The notes: generated by a model not told the origin, from the sequence alone. DNA of 64,000 nucleotides from Polyangium mundeleinium (GCF_028369105.1 NZ_JAQNDO010000001.1:62001-126000), one strand, 5' to 3'; counted from the stretch's first letter, positions 52,912 to 61,352 are shown. Numbers and translations: made by a program.

Positions 52912-53079
52912 GGGGGATCGTTGGTCGGAGGCGGGGGATCGTTGTTGGGAGCAGGGGGATGTGAAGTGGGATACGGGGGATCGTTGGTCGGAGGCGGGGG
53001 ATCGTTGTTGGGAGCAGGGGGATCGTTGTTGGGAGCAGGGGGGTGTGAGGTCGGATACGGGGGGTCGGTGTTCGGAGCG
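52912..53079. repeat. 21-bp tandem repeat with phased G-tracts
   Basis: Eight consecutive 21-bp units, each starting with GGGGG or GGGGGG. Types: A (52912), B (52933), C (52954), A (52975), B (52996), B (53017), C-like (53038) and a variant (53059), with a partial ninth after 53079. The A-B-C order recurs, so a three-unit block was duplicated. It lies upstream of the leftward 254-residue gene (start 52786) and before the broken RCC1 gene. It can be read as Gly-rich or Pro/Asn-rich peptide depending on strand, but no convincing gene spans it. Confidence 0.85.
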
Positions 53080-53117
53080 GGGGGTGTTGCTTTCCGGGGA
53101 TCCCGGTGTGAGCCTCG

Positions 53118-53742
53118 ATGCCATCGCGTGAAGAAGTGCGCGGCGTCGTGGGAGCGACGGCGATCGGCGTCGGAGGGCGTCTCGGATGTGCCGCCCTCGC
53201 GAACGGCACCGTGCAATGCTGGGGCGCGGGCAAACCGGGGCTCGGCGCGGGGCTCGAGGCCGAACCCGTTCCTTTTCTCGACGGCGTCGCGTCGGTGGCC
53301 GTCGGCGCGGGGCACGGCTGCGCCCGGCTCACGAGCGGCGAGGTGCGCTGCTGGGGCCACAATGCATCGGGGGCAGCTCGGCAACGGGTCGACGACTTCG
53401 CAGGACGAACCGGCGCCCGTTCGGAATCTCCCACCCGCGGTGCGCATTGCGGCGGACCACACTCGTACGTGCGCGGCGACGCGGGGCGGGCGAGGTCCGG
53501 CGCATTGCTTTGAAATGCGATACCAGAGCTTCGACGAATACCTCCGCGACAAGCCCGGGGATATCTCGTTCTATGAGAGGGCAAGCAAACGCGATTTCGG
53601 CTTGCACGAGAACACGCAAATCGCGATCGGCGAGCAGCACGCGTACGCGCTCCGCCGGGATGGAAGCGTGGTCTGCAAGGGTCACAATCCATTCGGCCCG
53701 CTCGGCGATGGCACAGCGCGCGGTCCGTCGATGCCCCATTGA
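53118..53742 (+). pseudogene. Frameshifted and truncated RCC1-repeat gene
   Basis: Frame 1 (from ATG 53118) reads CAALANGTVQCWGAG and CARLTSGEVRCWGHNASG, two RCC1-type repeats. At a run of five G (53369-53373) the repeat continues only in the next frame as QLGNGSTTSQDEPAPVRNLP and later AIGEQHAYALRRDGSVVCKG and PLGDGTARGPSMPH, ending at 53742. One extra G in the run explains the break. There is no signal peptide, and only three to four repeats remain instead of seven. It is a remnant of an RCC1 lipoprotein gene like that at 27111, unless the G-run is a sequencing error. Confidence 0.75.
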
Positions 53743-53950
53743 AGCCACAGGGCTCCGCGGAACCATGCGCCGCGTCCCCGCGTCGCCGACCTCCTCCGGG
53801 GGACTCGCACTGCCGTAACGGCACGACACGCAGGCAGCGTCCTCCGCCGCACCGCGCCATCCCTTTTTCCCCGTACGTCCGCGCGATCCAGCGTCCCGGC
53901 CGAACCTCGTTCCGTGGTATTCATCACTCCGAATCACCCCGGGGGTTCTC
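53743..53950. other. Intergenic region, 208 bp
   Basis: Upstream of the molybdenum hydroxylase operon; must contain its promoter. No clear promoter boxes or hairpin. GGGGG at 53939-53943 before the ATG at 53951 is a usable ribosome site. Confidence 0.35.
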
Positions 53951-55570
53951 ATGTACGACTGGAACGAAAGCGTCCCGTTCGTCGATGCATCGGGCCGCGC
54001 GATTTCCCTCTCCGGTGGGCCCGTGCAGCGCGACTTCGCGCGCAGGGTGCGGCCCATCAAGGTCGTCGACGAGACCCTCCGGGATGGATTGCAGAGCGCG
54101 GCCGGCCACCAGCCCGACGTCGCGCAGAAGATCGACCTGCTCTACGCCATGGCCGCGATCGGCGTCGACGTCGTCAGCGTCGGCCTCCCTGCCGCCGGCC
54201 TCGCCAATGCCGAGGATTGTTTCCTCCTCTGCCGCGAGATCGTCCGTTCCAAGCTCGGCCTCGTCCCCACCGCCGCCGCGCGCACCGTCGTCGCCGATGT
54301 CCACGGCATCGCCCGCGCCGCCGAGCGCGCCGGGATCCCCATCGAGGTCTACGCCTTCATCGGCAGCTCCCCCATTCGCCTCGCCGTTGAAGGGTGGGAC
54401 ACGGACTTCCTCCTCGGCGCCATCACCGCGGCCGCGCGGGAGGCCAAGGCCGCGGGCTTGCCGTTCTGCCTCGTCACCGAGGACACGACCCGCTCGAACC
54501 CCGACGTCCTCCGCAGCCTCTACAGCGCCGCCATCGACGCCGGCGCGAGCCGCATTTGCCTCTGCGACACCACCGGCCACGTCACGCCCTACGGCATCGA
54601 GGCGCTCGTCGGGTTTGCGCGACGCACCCTCGACGAGCTCGGCGCGCGGCACGTCGAGCTCGACTGGCACGGACACAACGACCGCGGCATCGGCCTGCCG
54701 AACGCGTTATGGGCCGCCGCCTCGGGCGTCGATCGCGTGCACGGCACGGGCCTCGGCGTCGGCGAGCGCGTCGGCAACACGAGCCTCGAATTGCTCGTCG
54801 AGAACCTCGGCCTCCTCGGCGCGCGTCCCCGTGTCCCCGAGGCGCGCCTCGTCGAGTACTGCGAGCTCGCTTCCCGCGCGCTCCGGTATCCCATCCCCGC
54901 GGGGCACCCGATCGCCGGCGCGAACATGCGCGGCGCGCGTTTCGAGGTACGCCCCTACCATGCAACGCCCGAGGAGGCGCCTGCATCCGAGCCCCTGGAG
55001 TCCATGGAAAAACTCGTCCCGATGTGCATGAAGATCGGCGGCAGCGCCGTCGCGCTCGCGGTCCCGCCGCGCAGGACGCTCCTCGAAGCGCTGCGGTACG
55101 ACCTCGACCTCGTCGGCACGAAGCAGGGCTGTGACAAGGGGGATTGTGGCGCGTGTACGGTCGTCGTGGACGGCGTCGCGACCCTCTCTTGCCTCACGCT
55201 CGCGCTCGACGCGGACGGCAAGGAGGTCCGCACGGTCGAGACGCTCGAAGGCGCGCCGCACATCGACGCGCTCCTCGACGGTTTCGACAGGCTCGGCGGC
55301 GGGCAGTGCGGGTTCTGTACGCCCGGCATGCTCATGACCGCGACGGCGCTGCTCGACCGGAACGCGCGGCCCACGCGCGACGAGATCAAGTGCGCGATCG
55401 CGGGCAACCTTTGCCGCTGTACGGGTTACGGGAAGATCGTCGACGCGATCGAACTCGCGGCGAAGATCCGTCGCGGCGAGGCGGAGGCGGGCGTGGGTCT
55501 GCCGGGGATCGAGAACACGCCCCCGCCCTTGCCTTCGAACAAGAGCTCGCGTGAGGGGAGGCAGGGCTAG
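53951..55570 (+). CDS. DRE-TIM metallolyase fused to [2Fe-2S] molybdenum-hydroxylase small subunit
   Basis: A 539-residue fusion. Residues 32-330 match the DRE-TIM (HMGL/isopropylmalate-homocitrate synthase) barrel: KVVDETLRDGLQSAAGHQ (R44, D45, Q48), CDTTGHVTP, DWHGHNDRGIG (metal His 240 and 242) and GTGLGVGERVGNTSLE. After the barrel the usual C-terminal FxHxSGIHxDG motif is absent; instead IAGANMRGARFE leads through a linker to a CoxS/HcrC-type domain (358-505). Its plant-ferredoxin-like cluster cysteines are C394, C399, C402, C414 and its second cluster cysteines C453, C456, C488, C490 (QCGFCTPGM, NLCRCTGYG). Two bp before the large-subunit gene. The pairing of activities in one chain is not one I know. 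Confidence 0.85.
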   Translation: MYDWNESVPFVDASGRAISLSGGPVQRDFARRVRPIKVVDETLRDGLQSAAGHQPDVAQKIDLLYAMAAIGVDVVSVGLPAAGLANAEDCFLLCREIVRSKLGLVPTAAARTVVADVHGIARAAERAGIPIEVYAFIGSSPIRLAVEGWDTDFLLGAITAAAREAKAAGLPFCLVTEDTTRSNPDVLRSLYSAAIDAGASRICLCDTTGHVTPYGIEALVGFARRTLDELGARHVELDWHGHNDRGIGLPNALWAAASGVDRVHGTGLGVGERVGNTSLELLVENLGLLGARPRVPEARLVEYCELASRALRYPIPAGHPIAGANMRGARFEVRPYHATPEEAPASEPLESMEKLVPMCMKIGGSAVALAVPPRRTLLEALRYDLDLVGTKQGCDKGDCGACTVVVDGVATLSCLTLALDADGKEVRTVETLEGAPHIDALLDGFDRLGGGQCGFCTPGMLMTATALLDRNARPTRDEIKCAIAGNLCRCTGYGKIVDAIELAAKIRRGEAEAGVGLPGIENTPPPLPSNKSSREGRQG

Positions 55571-55572
55571 CC

Positions 55573-57900
55573 ATGACGGACACGCGAAAGCCGAGTGCGC
55601 TTCGAGGTCTCGTCGGCAGCCGCACGCGCACGCTGCTCGCGCCGCGCGTGACCGGGCAGGTCCGCTACACCGACGACATCCACCTGCCGCGCATGCTCTG
55701 GGGTCGGATCGTCCGCTCGCCACATCCGCACGCGCGCATCGTGCGCATCGACGCGACACGCGCGCTCGCCAAGCCCGGCGTCCTCGCGGTCATCACGGGC
55801 AAGGACATGCCCGAGCGCTTCGGCATCATCCCCTGGACGCCGGACGAGTACCCGCTCGCCCTCGACCACGCGCGCTTCATCGGGGACGCTGTCGCCGCCG
55901 TCGCCGCGACCGACGAGCGCATCGCGCACGAGGCGGCGGAGCTCGTGGACGTCGAGTACGAGGTGCTGCCGGCCGCGACCGATCTGCAGACCGCGATCGA
56001 CAAACCCGAGGTCGGGCTCGGCAAGGGCGGCAAGGACAACGTCTCGAAGGAGGTCGACCTCGCGTTCGGGGACGTCGACGCCGCGCTCGCCGAGAGCGAC
56101 GTCGTCATCACGGGCGACTACTACTACGAGGGCAGCGCGCACGTTCCGATCGAGACCCACTGCGCCATCGGGAACCTCGACAAGAACGGGCTGCTCACGG
56201 TCTGGTCGACGACGCAGGTCCCGCACTACCTGCACCGCGAGCTCTCGCGCGTCCTGCGCGTCCCGCCCACGCGCATCCGCGTGATCCAGCCGCCCGTCGG
56301 CGGCGCCTTCGGCGGCAAGAGCGAGCCCTTCTCGCTCGAGTTCTGCGCCGCCAAGCTCGCGATGGTCACGGGCCGCCCCGTGAAGTTCCTCTACACGCGC
56401 GAGGAGGAGTTTTACGCGCATCGCGGCCGGCACCCGATGCAGATCCACATGAAGGTCGGCGCGAAGCGCGACGGCAAGCTCACCGGCGTCGACGCGCGCA
56501 CCTTCATCGACGGCGGCGCGTACTCCTCGTTTGGCCTCGTCACGACCTACTACTCGGGCCAGCTCCTCACGCTGCCCGCGTTCGCCGACACCTACCGCTT
56601 CCGCTCGACGCGCCTCTTCACGAACAAGCCTCCCTGCGGCCCGAAGCGCGGCCATGGCAGCGTGCAGCCGCGCTTCGCCTTCGAGGTCTCGCTCGACAAG
56701 ATCGCCCGCGCGCTCGCGATCGATCCGATCGAGCTGCGCCGGAAGAACCTCGTCCCGCCGAACACGACCACGCTGAACGGGCTGCGCGTCACCTCGAACG
56801 GCATTGAGCAGTGCCTCGACGCGGTCGCGCAGGCGAGCGGCTGGAAGGACCGCTGGGGCAAGCTGCCGAAGGGGCGCGGGCTCGGCGTGGCCACGAGCGC
56901 GTACATCAGCGGGACGAACTACGCGATCTACCCGAACGCGATGCCGCAGAGCGCGGTGCAGCTCAAGGTCGATCGCTCCGGCGTGGTGACGGTCTTTTCA
57001 GGTCAAAGCGAGATCGGCCAGAGCTGCGACCTCATGCTCGCCGTCCTCGTCGCCGACGAGCTCGGCCTGGATCTCGGGTCGGTGCGCGTCATCTCGGGCG
57101 ACACGGACCTCACGCCCGTCGACCTCGGCGCCTACTCCTCGCGCGGCACGTTCATGAACGGCAACGCGTGCCTCATGGCCGCGCGCGAGATCAAGAGCAA
57201 GCTCGTCGCCGCCGTCGCCGAGAAGCTCGACGTCGATCCGCGGAACGTGCTCGTCACGCGCGGCGCGCTCGTCGTCGTGCACGACCCGGCCCGCGGCGTC
57301 TCCGTCACCGAGGCCATCCAGCTCGCCGAGGCGAAGTTCGGCACGCTCGGCGCCGTCGGCCACTACAACACGCCGAAGCTCGGCGGCGAGTACCGCGGCG
57401 GCACCATCGGCGCCTCGCCTGCGTACTCGTTCACGGCGCACGTCGCCGAGGTCTCGGTCGACGCGCGCTCGGGGTTCGTCCGCGTCGAGAAGATCTGGGT
57501 CGCGCACGACTGCGGCAAGGCCCTCTGTCCCACGATCGTCGAGGGGCAGATGGAAGGATCGGCGTACATGGGCGCGGCCGAGGCGCTGCTCGAAGAGCAC
57601 GTCATCGGGCCCGACGGCCTGCACAAGGGGCCGAACCTGCTCGACTACCGCATCCCGACGAGCCTCGACGTGCCCGACCTGCACGCGCTCATCGTCGAGT
57701 CGGAAGATCAAGAGGGCCCGCTCGGCGCGAAGGAGTCGGGCGAGGGCCCGCTGCACCCGTCGATCCCGGCCATCGCGAACGCCATCTTCGACGCCGTCGG
57801 CGTACGCGTCGACAGGCTCCCCTTCTCCCCCGCGCGTGTCCTCGCGGCCCTTCGAAAGAAGCAGGCCGACGAGGACGCGCGTCACGCCGCTGCGGAGTGA
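55573..57900 (+). CDS. Molybdenum hydroxylase large subunit, 4-hydroxybenzoyl-CoA reductase type
   Basis: A 775-residue member of the xanthine oxidase family, cytoplasmic, binding molybdopterin-cytosine dinucleotide. Landmarks are TGQVRYTDDIHLPRMLWGRI near the start, GAFGGKSEPFSLEFC (about 240), GQSEIGQSCDLMLAV (MPT/Gln motif, about 476) and GAKESGEGPLHPSIPAIANA, whose Glu is the catalytic base. The combination with a four-Cys FAD subunit downstream suggests HcrA, the subunit that dehydroxylates 4-hydroxybenzoyl-CoA, over a CO dehydrogenase or xanthine dehydrogenase. It follows the fusion gene by 2 bp. Substrate remains inferred. Confidence 0.85.
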   Translation: MTDTRKPSALRGLVGSRTRTLLAPRVTGQVRYTDDIHLPRMLWGRIVRSPHPHARIVRIDATRALAKPGVLAVITGKDMPERFGIIPWTPDEYPLALDHARFIGDAVAAVAATDERIAHEAAELVDVEYEVLPAATDLQTAIDKPEVGLGKGGKDNVSKEVDLAFGDVDAALAESDVVITGDYYYEGSAHVPIETHCAIGNLDKNGLLTVWSTTQVPHYLHRELSRVLRVPPTRIRVIQPPVGGAFGGKSEPFSLEFCAAKLAMVTGRPVKFLYTREEEFYAHRGRHPMQIHMKVGAKRDGKLTGVDARTFIDGGAYSSFGLVTTYYSGQLLTLPAFADTYRFRSTRLFTNKPPCGPKRGHGSVQPRFAFEVSLDKIARALAIDPIELRRKNLVPPNTTTLNGLRVTSNGIEQCLDAVAQASGWKDRWGKLPKGRGLGVATSAYISGTNYAIYPNAMPQSAVQLKVDRSGVVTVFSGQSEIGQSCDLMLAVLVADELGLDLGSVRVISGDTDLTPVDLGAYSSRGTFMNGNACLMAAREIKSKLVAAVAEKLDVDPRNVLVTRGALVVVHDPARGVSVTEAIQLAEAKFGTLGAVGHYNTPKLGGEYRGGTIGASPAYSFTAHVAEVSVDARSGFVRVEKIWVAHDCGKALCPTIVEGQMEGSAYMGAAEALLEEHVIGPDGLHKGPNLLDYRIPTSLDVPDLHALIVESEDQEGPLGAKESGEGPLHPSIPAIANAIFDAVGVRVDRLPFSPARVLAALRKKQADEDARHAAAE

Positions 57901-57907
57901 GGTCCTC

Positions 57908-58903
57908 GTGTTACCGCTGCCCGTCTTCGATCATCACAGGCCACGCACCCTCGCGGCGGCGCTCGATCTGCTCGCGCGCCTCGGCGACAAGGCCGTCGTC
58001 CTCGCCGGCGGCACCGACGTCCTGCCCAACATGAAGCATGGGCTCGTCGAGCCCGATCACGTCGTCTCCATCGCCGGCATCGACGAGCTGCGCGGCATCT
58101 CGCTCGACCGCGAGGGCGACGACGACAAGCTCGTCCTCGGCGCCGGCGCGCGCCTCGCCGAGATCGAGAGCTCGATCCTCGTGCGCCGCGTCGCGCCTGC
58201 GCTCGCCGAGGCCGCGGGTCAGGTCGGCGGACCGCACCACCGCGCCATGGGCACGCTCGGCGGAAACATCTGCCTCGACACGCGCTGCCGCTACTACAAC
58301 CAGACCTACTTCTGGCGCAAATCGCTGGGCTTCTGCCTCAAGAAGGACGGCACCGTCTGCCACGTCGTGCGCGGCGGATCGCGCTGCGTCGCCGCCGCCT
58401 CGAACGACACCGCCCCCGCGCTCATCGCGCTCGACGCCGACCTCCACCTCCTCGGCCCGCGCGGCGCGCGCATCGTAAAAGCCCACGATTTCTACGTGGC
58501 CGACGGCATCAAGAACACCGTGCTCGAACCCGGCGAGCTCGTCGTGCGTGTCTCGATCACGCGCCACCCCGGCCGCCGTTCGAGCTTCGAAAAACTTCGC
58601 CGCAGGAACGCGATCGACTTCCCGCTGCTCTCGATCGCCGTCCGGCTCGACGTCTCGGGTGTGGAGACCACGCGCGTCGAGGCCGCGGACGTCGTCGTCT
58701 CGGCGCTCGGCGCTCGGCCGCGTCGCGTCCGCGCCGCATCGAAGGTCCGTCCCGGGACGCCCTTCGACGTCGCCGCGCGCGAGCTCGCCGAAGGCGCCTA
58801 CGCCGAGTGCAAGCCGCTCCCGAACGTCGACGACGACACCGAGTGGCGCCGCGAGATGGTCCCCGCCCTCGTCGAGCGCGCCGTCCTCCGTCTCGAAGGC
58901 TGA
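57908..58903 (+). CDS. Molybdenum hydroxylase FAD subunit with extra [4Fe-4S] loop (HcrB-like)
   Basis: A 331-residue protein starting at GTG 57908 (GGAG/TGAGG upstream). The FAD-binding motifs VVLAGGTDVLPNMKHGL (about 30-46) and GTLGGNICLDTRC (115-127) are the PCMH/CoxM type. Between them and the C-domain lies an insertion with C127, C143, C151 and C160 (spacing 16, 8, 9). This is the spacing I recall for the four ligands of the extra [4Fe-4S] cluster in the 4-hydroxybenzoyl-CoA reductase beta subunit of Thauera, and ordinary CoxM proteins lack it. An additional C122 is present. Last gene of the operon, 7 bp after the large subunit. Confidence 0.85.
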   Translation: MLPLPVFDHHRPRTLAAALDLLARLGDKAVVLAGGTDVLPNMKHGLVEPDHVVSIAGIDELRGISLDREGDDDKLVLGAGARLAEIESSILVRRVAPALAEAAGQVGGPHHRAMGTLGGNICLDTRCRYYNQTYFWRKSLGFCLKKDGTVCHVVRGGSRCVAAASNDTAPALIALDADLHLLGPRGARIVKAHDFYVADGIKNTVLEPGELVVRVSITRHPGRRSSFEKLRRRNAIDFPLLSIAVRLDVSGVETTRVEAADVVVSALGARPRRVRAASKVRPGTPFDVAARELAEGAYAECKPLPNVDDDTEWRREMVPALVERAVLRLEG

Positions 58904-59017
58904 AGGCCGAGATCCCAGGCCCTTTGCGATCTCCCCCGCGCTCCGGGGCGTGATCCCCGCGCGTCCCCCGAATTCCTCCCTTGCGGCGCCGACGCGCGCG
59001 GACCAAGGTCCCTGTAG

Positions 59018-59989
59018 GTGCGCTTTCTCCCGTTCGTCCTCGTCGCCACCGGGCTGCACTTCTTCATCCCGGTCGTCGCTCGAGTCGCGCCGCGGCCGAA
59101 TGGCCCGCTCCTCGCGATCTCGACCGGCTTGGCGCGGCGCATGGAGATCGACATCGAGGACGTCCCGATCGAGCCGGCGCGCCCGGACGAACCTCGTTTC
59201 GAGCGTCCGCAGGATCCCGCGGTCGCGATGAACGACACGCGTCCGCGCACGACGGACGCAGTCGACCCGCGTGTCGTGGAGCCGAACACCATCGAGCCGC
59301 AGCAGGTCGAGCCCGTGCCCACGGCGATGCCTTCGGCCGCCCCGCCCGACGAGTACGGCGCGCCGCCGCCCGCGGCGACCGGCGGGGGCCCTGGGATCCC
59401 GGGCCTCGGCGGGCCCGTGTGGGCGATGCCCGGCGTCATCCCCGAGACGGGCAAGCCGAAGCCCGCGCCCACCACGGTCGGGCCTCCGCCCGAGGTCGAT
59501 CGCAAGATCGCGGGCCGCTTGATCACCGACGTGATGCGCGAGAAGGATCGACAGCTCGGCCTGGATCTACCGGGCGCGGGCACGATCGCGAGTGTCGTCT
59601 CCGATGTCGTGCGCGGCTCGGGCACGCCCGACGTTTCGCGCGCGACGCTCGAAGTGCGCATCGCGCCCGGCGGTCGTGTGGCGAGCGTGCGTGTCGTGCG
59701 TTCGTCGGCGGGCAACGCGGGCGACTGGAGCGCGGTCGCGGGCGCGGTGAGCGGGCGGCTCGCGAGCCGACAGTTCACGCTGCCGGAGTCGTATGCGGCG
59801 GGCGCGATCGTGATGGTCGAGGTCGTCTCGCAGCTCCAGATGCCGGACGGCAGCACGGGCGGCACGAACATCGGCAAGGGCGGGTCGAGCGACAGCCTCG
59901 GCGGCAGCGTGAGCTTCGACGTGGCGAACATCGGCGCGCGCCCCAAGCGCCACGTGCGCGCCTCCGCCAGCGCGCGGCCGGCGACCTGA
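59018..59989 (+). CDS. Membrane-anchored protein with TonB/AgmX-like C-terminus
   Basis: A 323-residue protein starting at GTG 59018. The N-terminus RFLPFVLVATGLHFFIPVVA is a short hydrophobic segment (signal anchor or uncleaved signal). Residues 50-150 are Pro/Glu/Val-rich (EPNTIEPQQVEPVPTAMPSA) as in the periplasm-spanning linkers of TonB-like proteins. A C-terminal folded block includes ATLEVRIAPGGRVASVRVVR and FTLPESYAAGAIVMVEVVSQ, reminiscent of TonB/AgmX C-terminal domains. I cannot place it in a named family. The tail SFDVANIGARPKRHVRASAS is basic. Function unknown. Confidence 0.65.
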   Translation: MRFLPFVLVATGLHFFIPVVARVAPRPNGPLLAISTGLARRMEIDIEDVPIEPARPDEPRFERPQDPAVAMNDTRPRTTDAVDPRVVEPNTIEPQQVEPVPTAMPSAAPPDEYGAPPPAATGGGPGIPGLGGPVWAMPGVIPETGKPKPAPTTVGPPPEVDRKIAGRLITDVMREKDRQLGLDLPGAGTIASVVSDVVRGSGTPDVSRATLEVRIAPGGRVASVRVVRSSAGNAGDWSAVAGAVSGRLASRQFTLPESYAAGAIVMVEVVSQLQMPDGSTGGTNIGKGGSSDSLGGSVSFDVANIGARPKRHVRASASARPAT

Positions 59990-60058
59990 ATTCGAAAGCG
60001 CGCAAAATTCGCGGCCGCGGCGTCGATTGGTAGGCTCGCCCCCCGGATTGCGTGGTCA

Positions 60059-60076
60059 TTGTGGCAAGAGCCACAA
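60059..60076. terminator. Perfect 7-bp stem with AAGA loop
   Basis: TTGTGGC-AAGA-GCCACAA (60059-60076) is a perfect hairpin, flanked on the right by AATTCTT. It follows the stop of the TonB-like gene by 69 bp and precedes the next ATG by 118 bp. It can be a terminator, or an operator for the following gene. Confidence 0.45.
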
Positions 60077-60194
60077 AATTCTTCGCAGAAGGGGGCTTTT
60101 CGGCGACCCGTGGGACGGGCAAGACTGCTCGCGGCGACGACCACGGGCGGTGACATCCCGCGCGGCTCGTGCGACTCTCCCCAATCTCCCGCTC

Positions 60195-61313
60195 ATGGCG
60201 AAGGAACGAGTTTTCTCTCTCGATGCGGTCCGCACCGACGGCTGGTTCGAGCGCATCGGCGATGGGATCGGCAGCTTTCAGGCTCTCTGCGACATCGTCG
60301 GCGAGACGTTCTTCGCCTTCTCGATGATCACGGGAGCGCGCATCACCGCGCTCACGGTCGACCGCCGCAACCCCGACAACACCCTCGTGGATTTCGTCAT
60401 CGCGCCTCCGGGCGACGAGGAAGAAGACAGCGAGGTTCAGCGGCTGACCCTGGCCGACTTCCGGCATCGGCTCGTCGGCGCGCTCCTCACCGAGGACGCG
60501 ACGCCCGGCCCGCCGGAGCGCGACACGGACATCGAGGCGCTGCAGCTCCACATCGGCGTCCGTTATCTCCTGCTCGCGCCGCTCTTCGGCTACAGCCTTC
60601 GCAAGCTCTACGTCGACGGTCGCACGTCGAGGTTGCTCGTGCTGCGCGACGGCCTCGAGCAAACGTACGAGCTCAGCGAGTTCCGCGCGCGCATCCGAGC
60701 GCATGTGCGCGAGGAGCTCGAGCGTGCCTCGGCGGGCTCGCGCTCGGCGATCGATCTGACGCGCGTGGCGGAGGCTGAGGCAGCGAGCCAGCGCAACGAT
60801 TGGTCGCGCGTGGTGCAGCTCCTCGGAGCGTGGCCGGCGCCTCTCGCGATCTTCCTTCGCACGCCCGAGGGGCAGATGCTCACGACCGACGCGCGCGCGC
60901 TCATCGCCAAGGGGCTCGGCCTCCTCGGCACAGCGTGCGTCAAGCTCGGCGAAGAGCATCAAGGCGAAGAGGTCATGCGCCTCGCGGTGCAATACGCGCA
61001 GGATGGGGCGGCGGCGGCGGATATCTTCCGCCGGCTCGGGGAGGCGCAGCTCGAGAATGGGCGTGCAGGGGAGGCCATCGGCGGGCTCCGGCGCGCGTCG
61101 AGCCTCGGCGCGCCGCCCAAGCTCATCTGGCCGCTCCTGGCGAAGGCGTACGTGAAGCGGCAGCGCTACGTGGCCGCGTTCGCGTGCGTGCGGGAGGCCC
61201 GCGCGGCGGGCGTGCCCGACGCCGAGCTCATCGAGGAGATCCGCGAGATCGAGACCCGGCTCGGCACGGCGCTGACGGCGTTCCGTGGGCTCGTGCTGAG
61301 CACCAGGGGTTGA
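60195..61313 (+). CDS. Conserved hypothetical protein with C-terminal TPR-like region
   Basis: A 372-residue soluble protein. ATG 60195 begins MAKERVFSLDAVRTDGWFER; the frame continues upstream but lacks coding character and crosses a hairpin. Residues 1-170 form an unknown domain with GSFQALCDIVGETFFAFSMI, TALTVDRRNPDNTLVDFVIA and YLLLAPLFGYSLRKLYVDGR. Residues 180-370 are helical with TPR-like pairs (EEVMRLAVQYAQDGAAAADI, RLGEAQLENGRAGEAIGGLR, LLAKAYVKRQRYVAAFACVR). It precedes the nuo operon but is separated from it by 232 bp with a promoter. No family recognised. Confidence 0.7.
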   Translation: MAKERVFSLDAVRTDGWFERIGDGIGSFQALCDIVGETFFAFSMITGARITALTVDRRNPDNTLVDFVIAPPGDEEEDSEVQRLTLADFRHRLVGALLTEDATPGPPERDTDIEALQLHIGVRYLLLAPLFGYSLRKLYVDGRTSRLLVLRDGLEQTYELSEFRARIRAHVREELERASAGSRSAIDLTRVAEAEAASQRNDWSRVVQLLGAWPAPLAIFLRTPEGQMLTTDARALIAKGLGLLGTACVKLGEEHQGEEVMRLAVQYAQDGAAAADIFRRLGEAQLENGRAGEAIGGLRRASSLGAPPKLIWPLLAKAYVKRQRYVAAFACVREARAAGVPDAELIEEIREIETRLGTALTAFRGLVLSTRG

Positions 61314-61352
61314 CCGGACTCTTGGAGCCCCCATACACCCTGGCCGCGCAAT

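Noticed and set aside
52912-53079. The 21-bp array as a CRISPR array.
   Set aside because: Units are contiguous with no unique spacers and there are no cas genes in the window.
52807-53742. A 311-codon rightward frame through the 21-bp repeats into the RCC1 remnant.
   Set aside because: Its N-terminal part is repeat-encoded Gly/Leu/Ser sequence with no signal peptide; only the distal part belongs to RCC1, and that is explained by a one-base frameshift.
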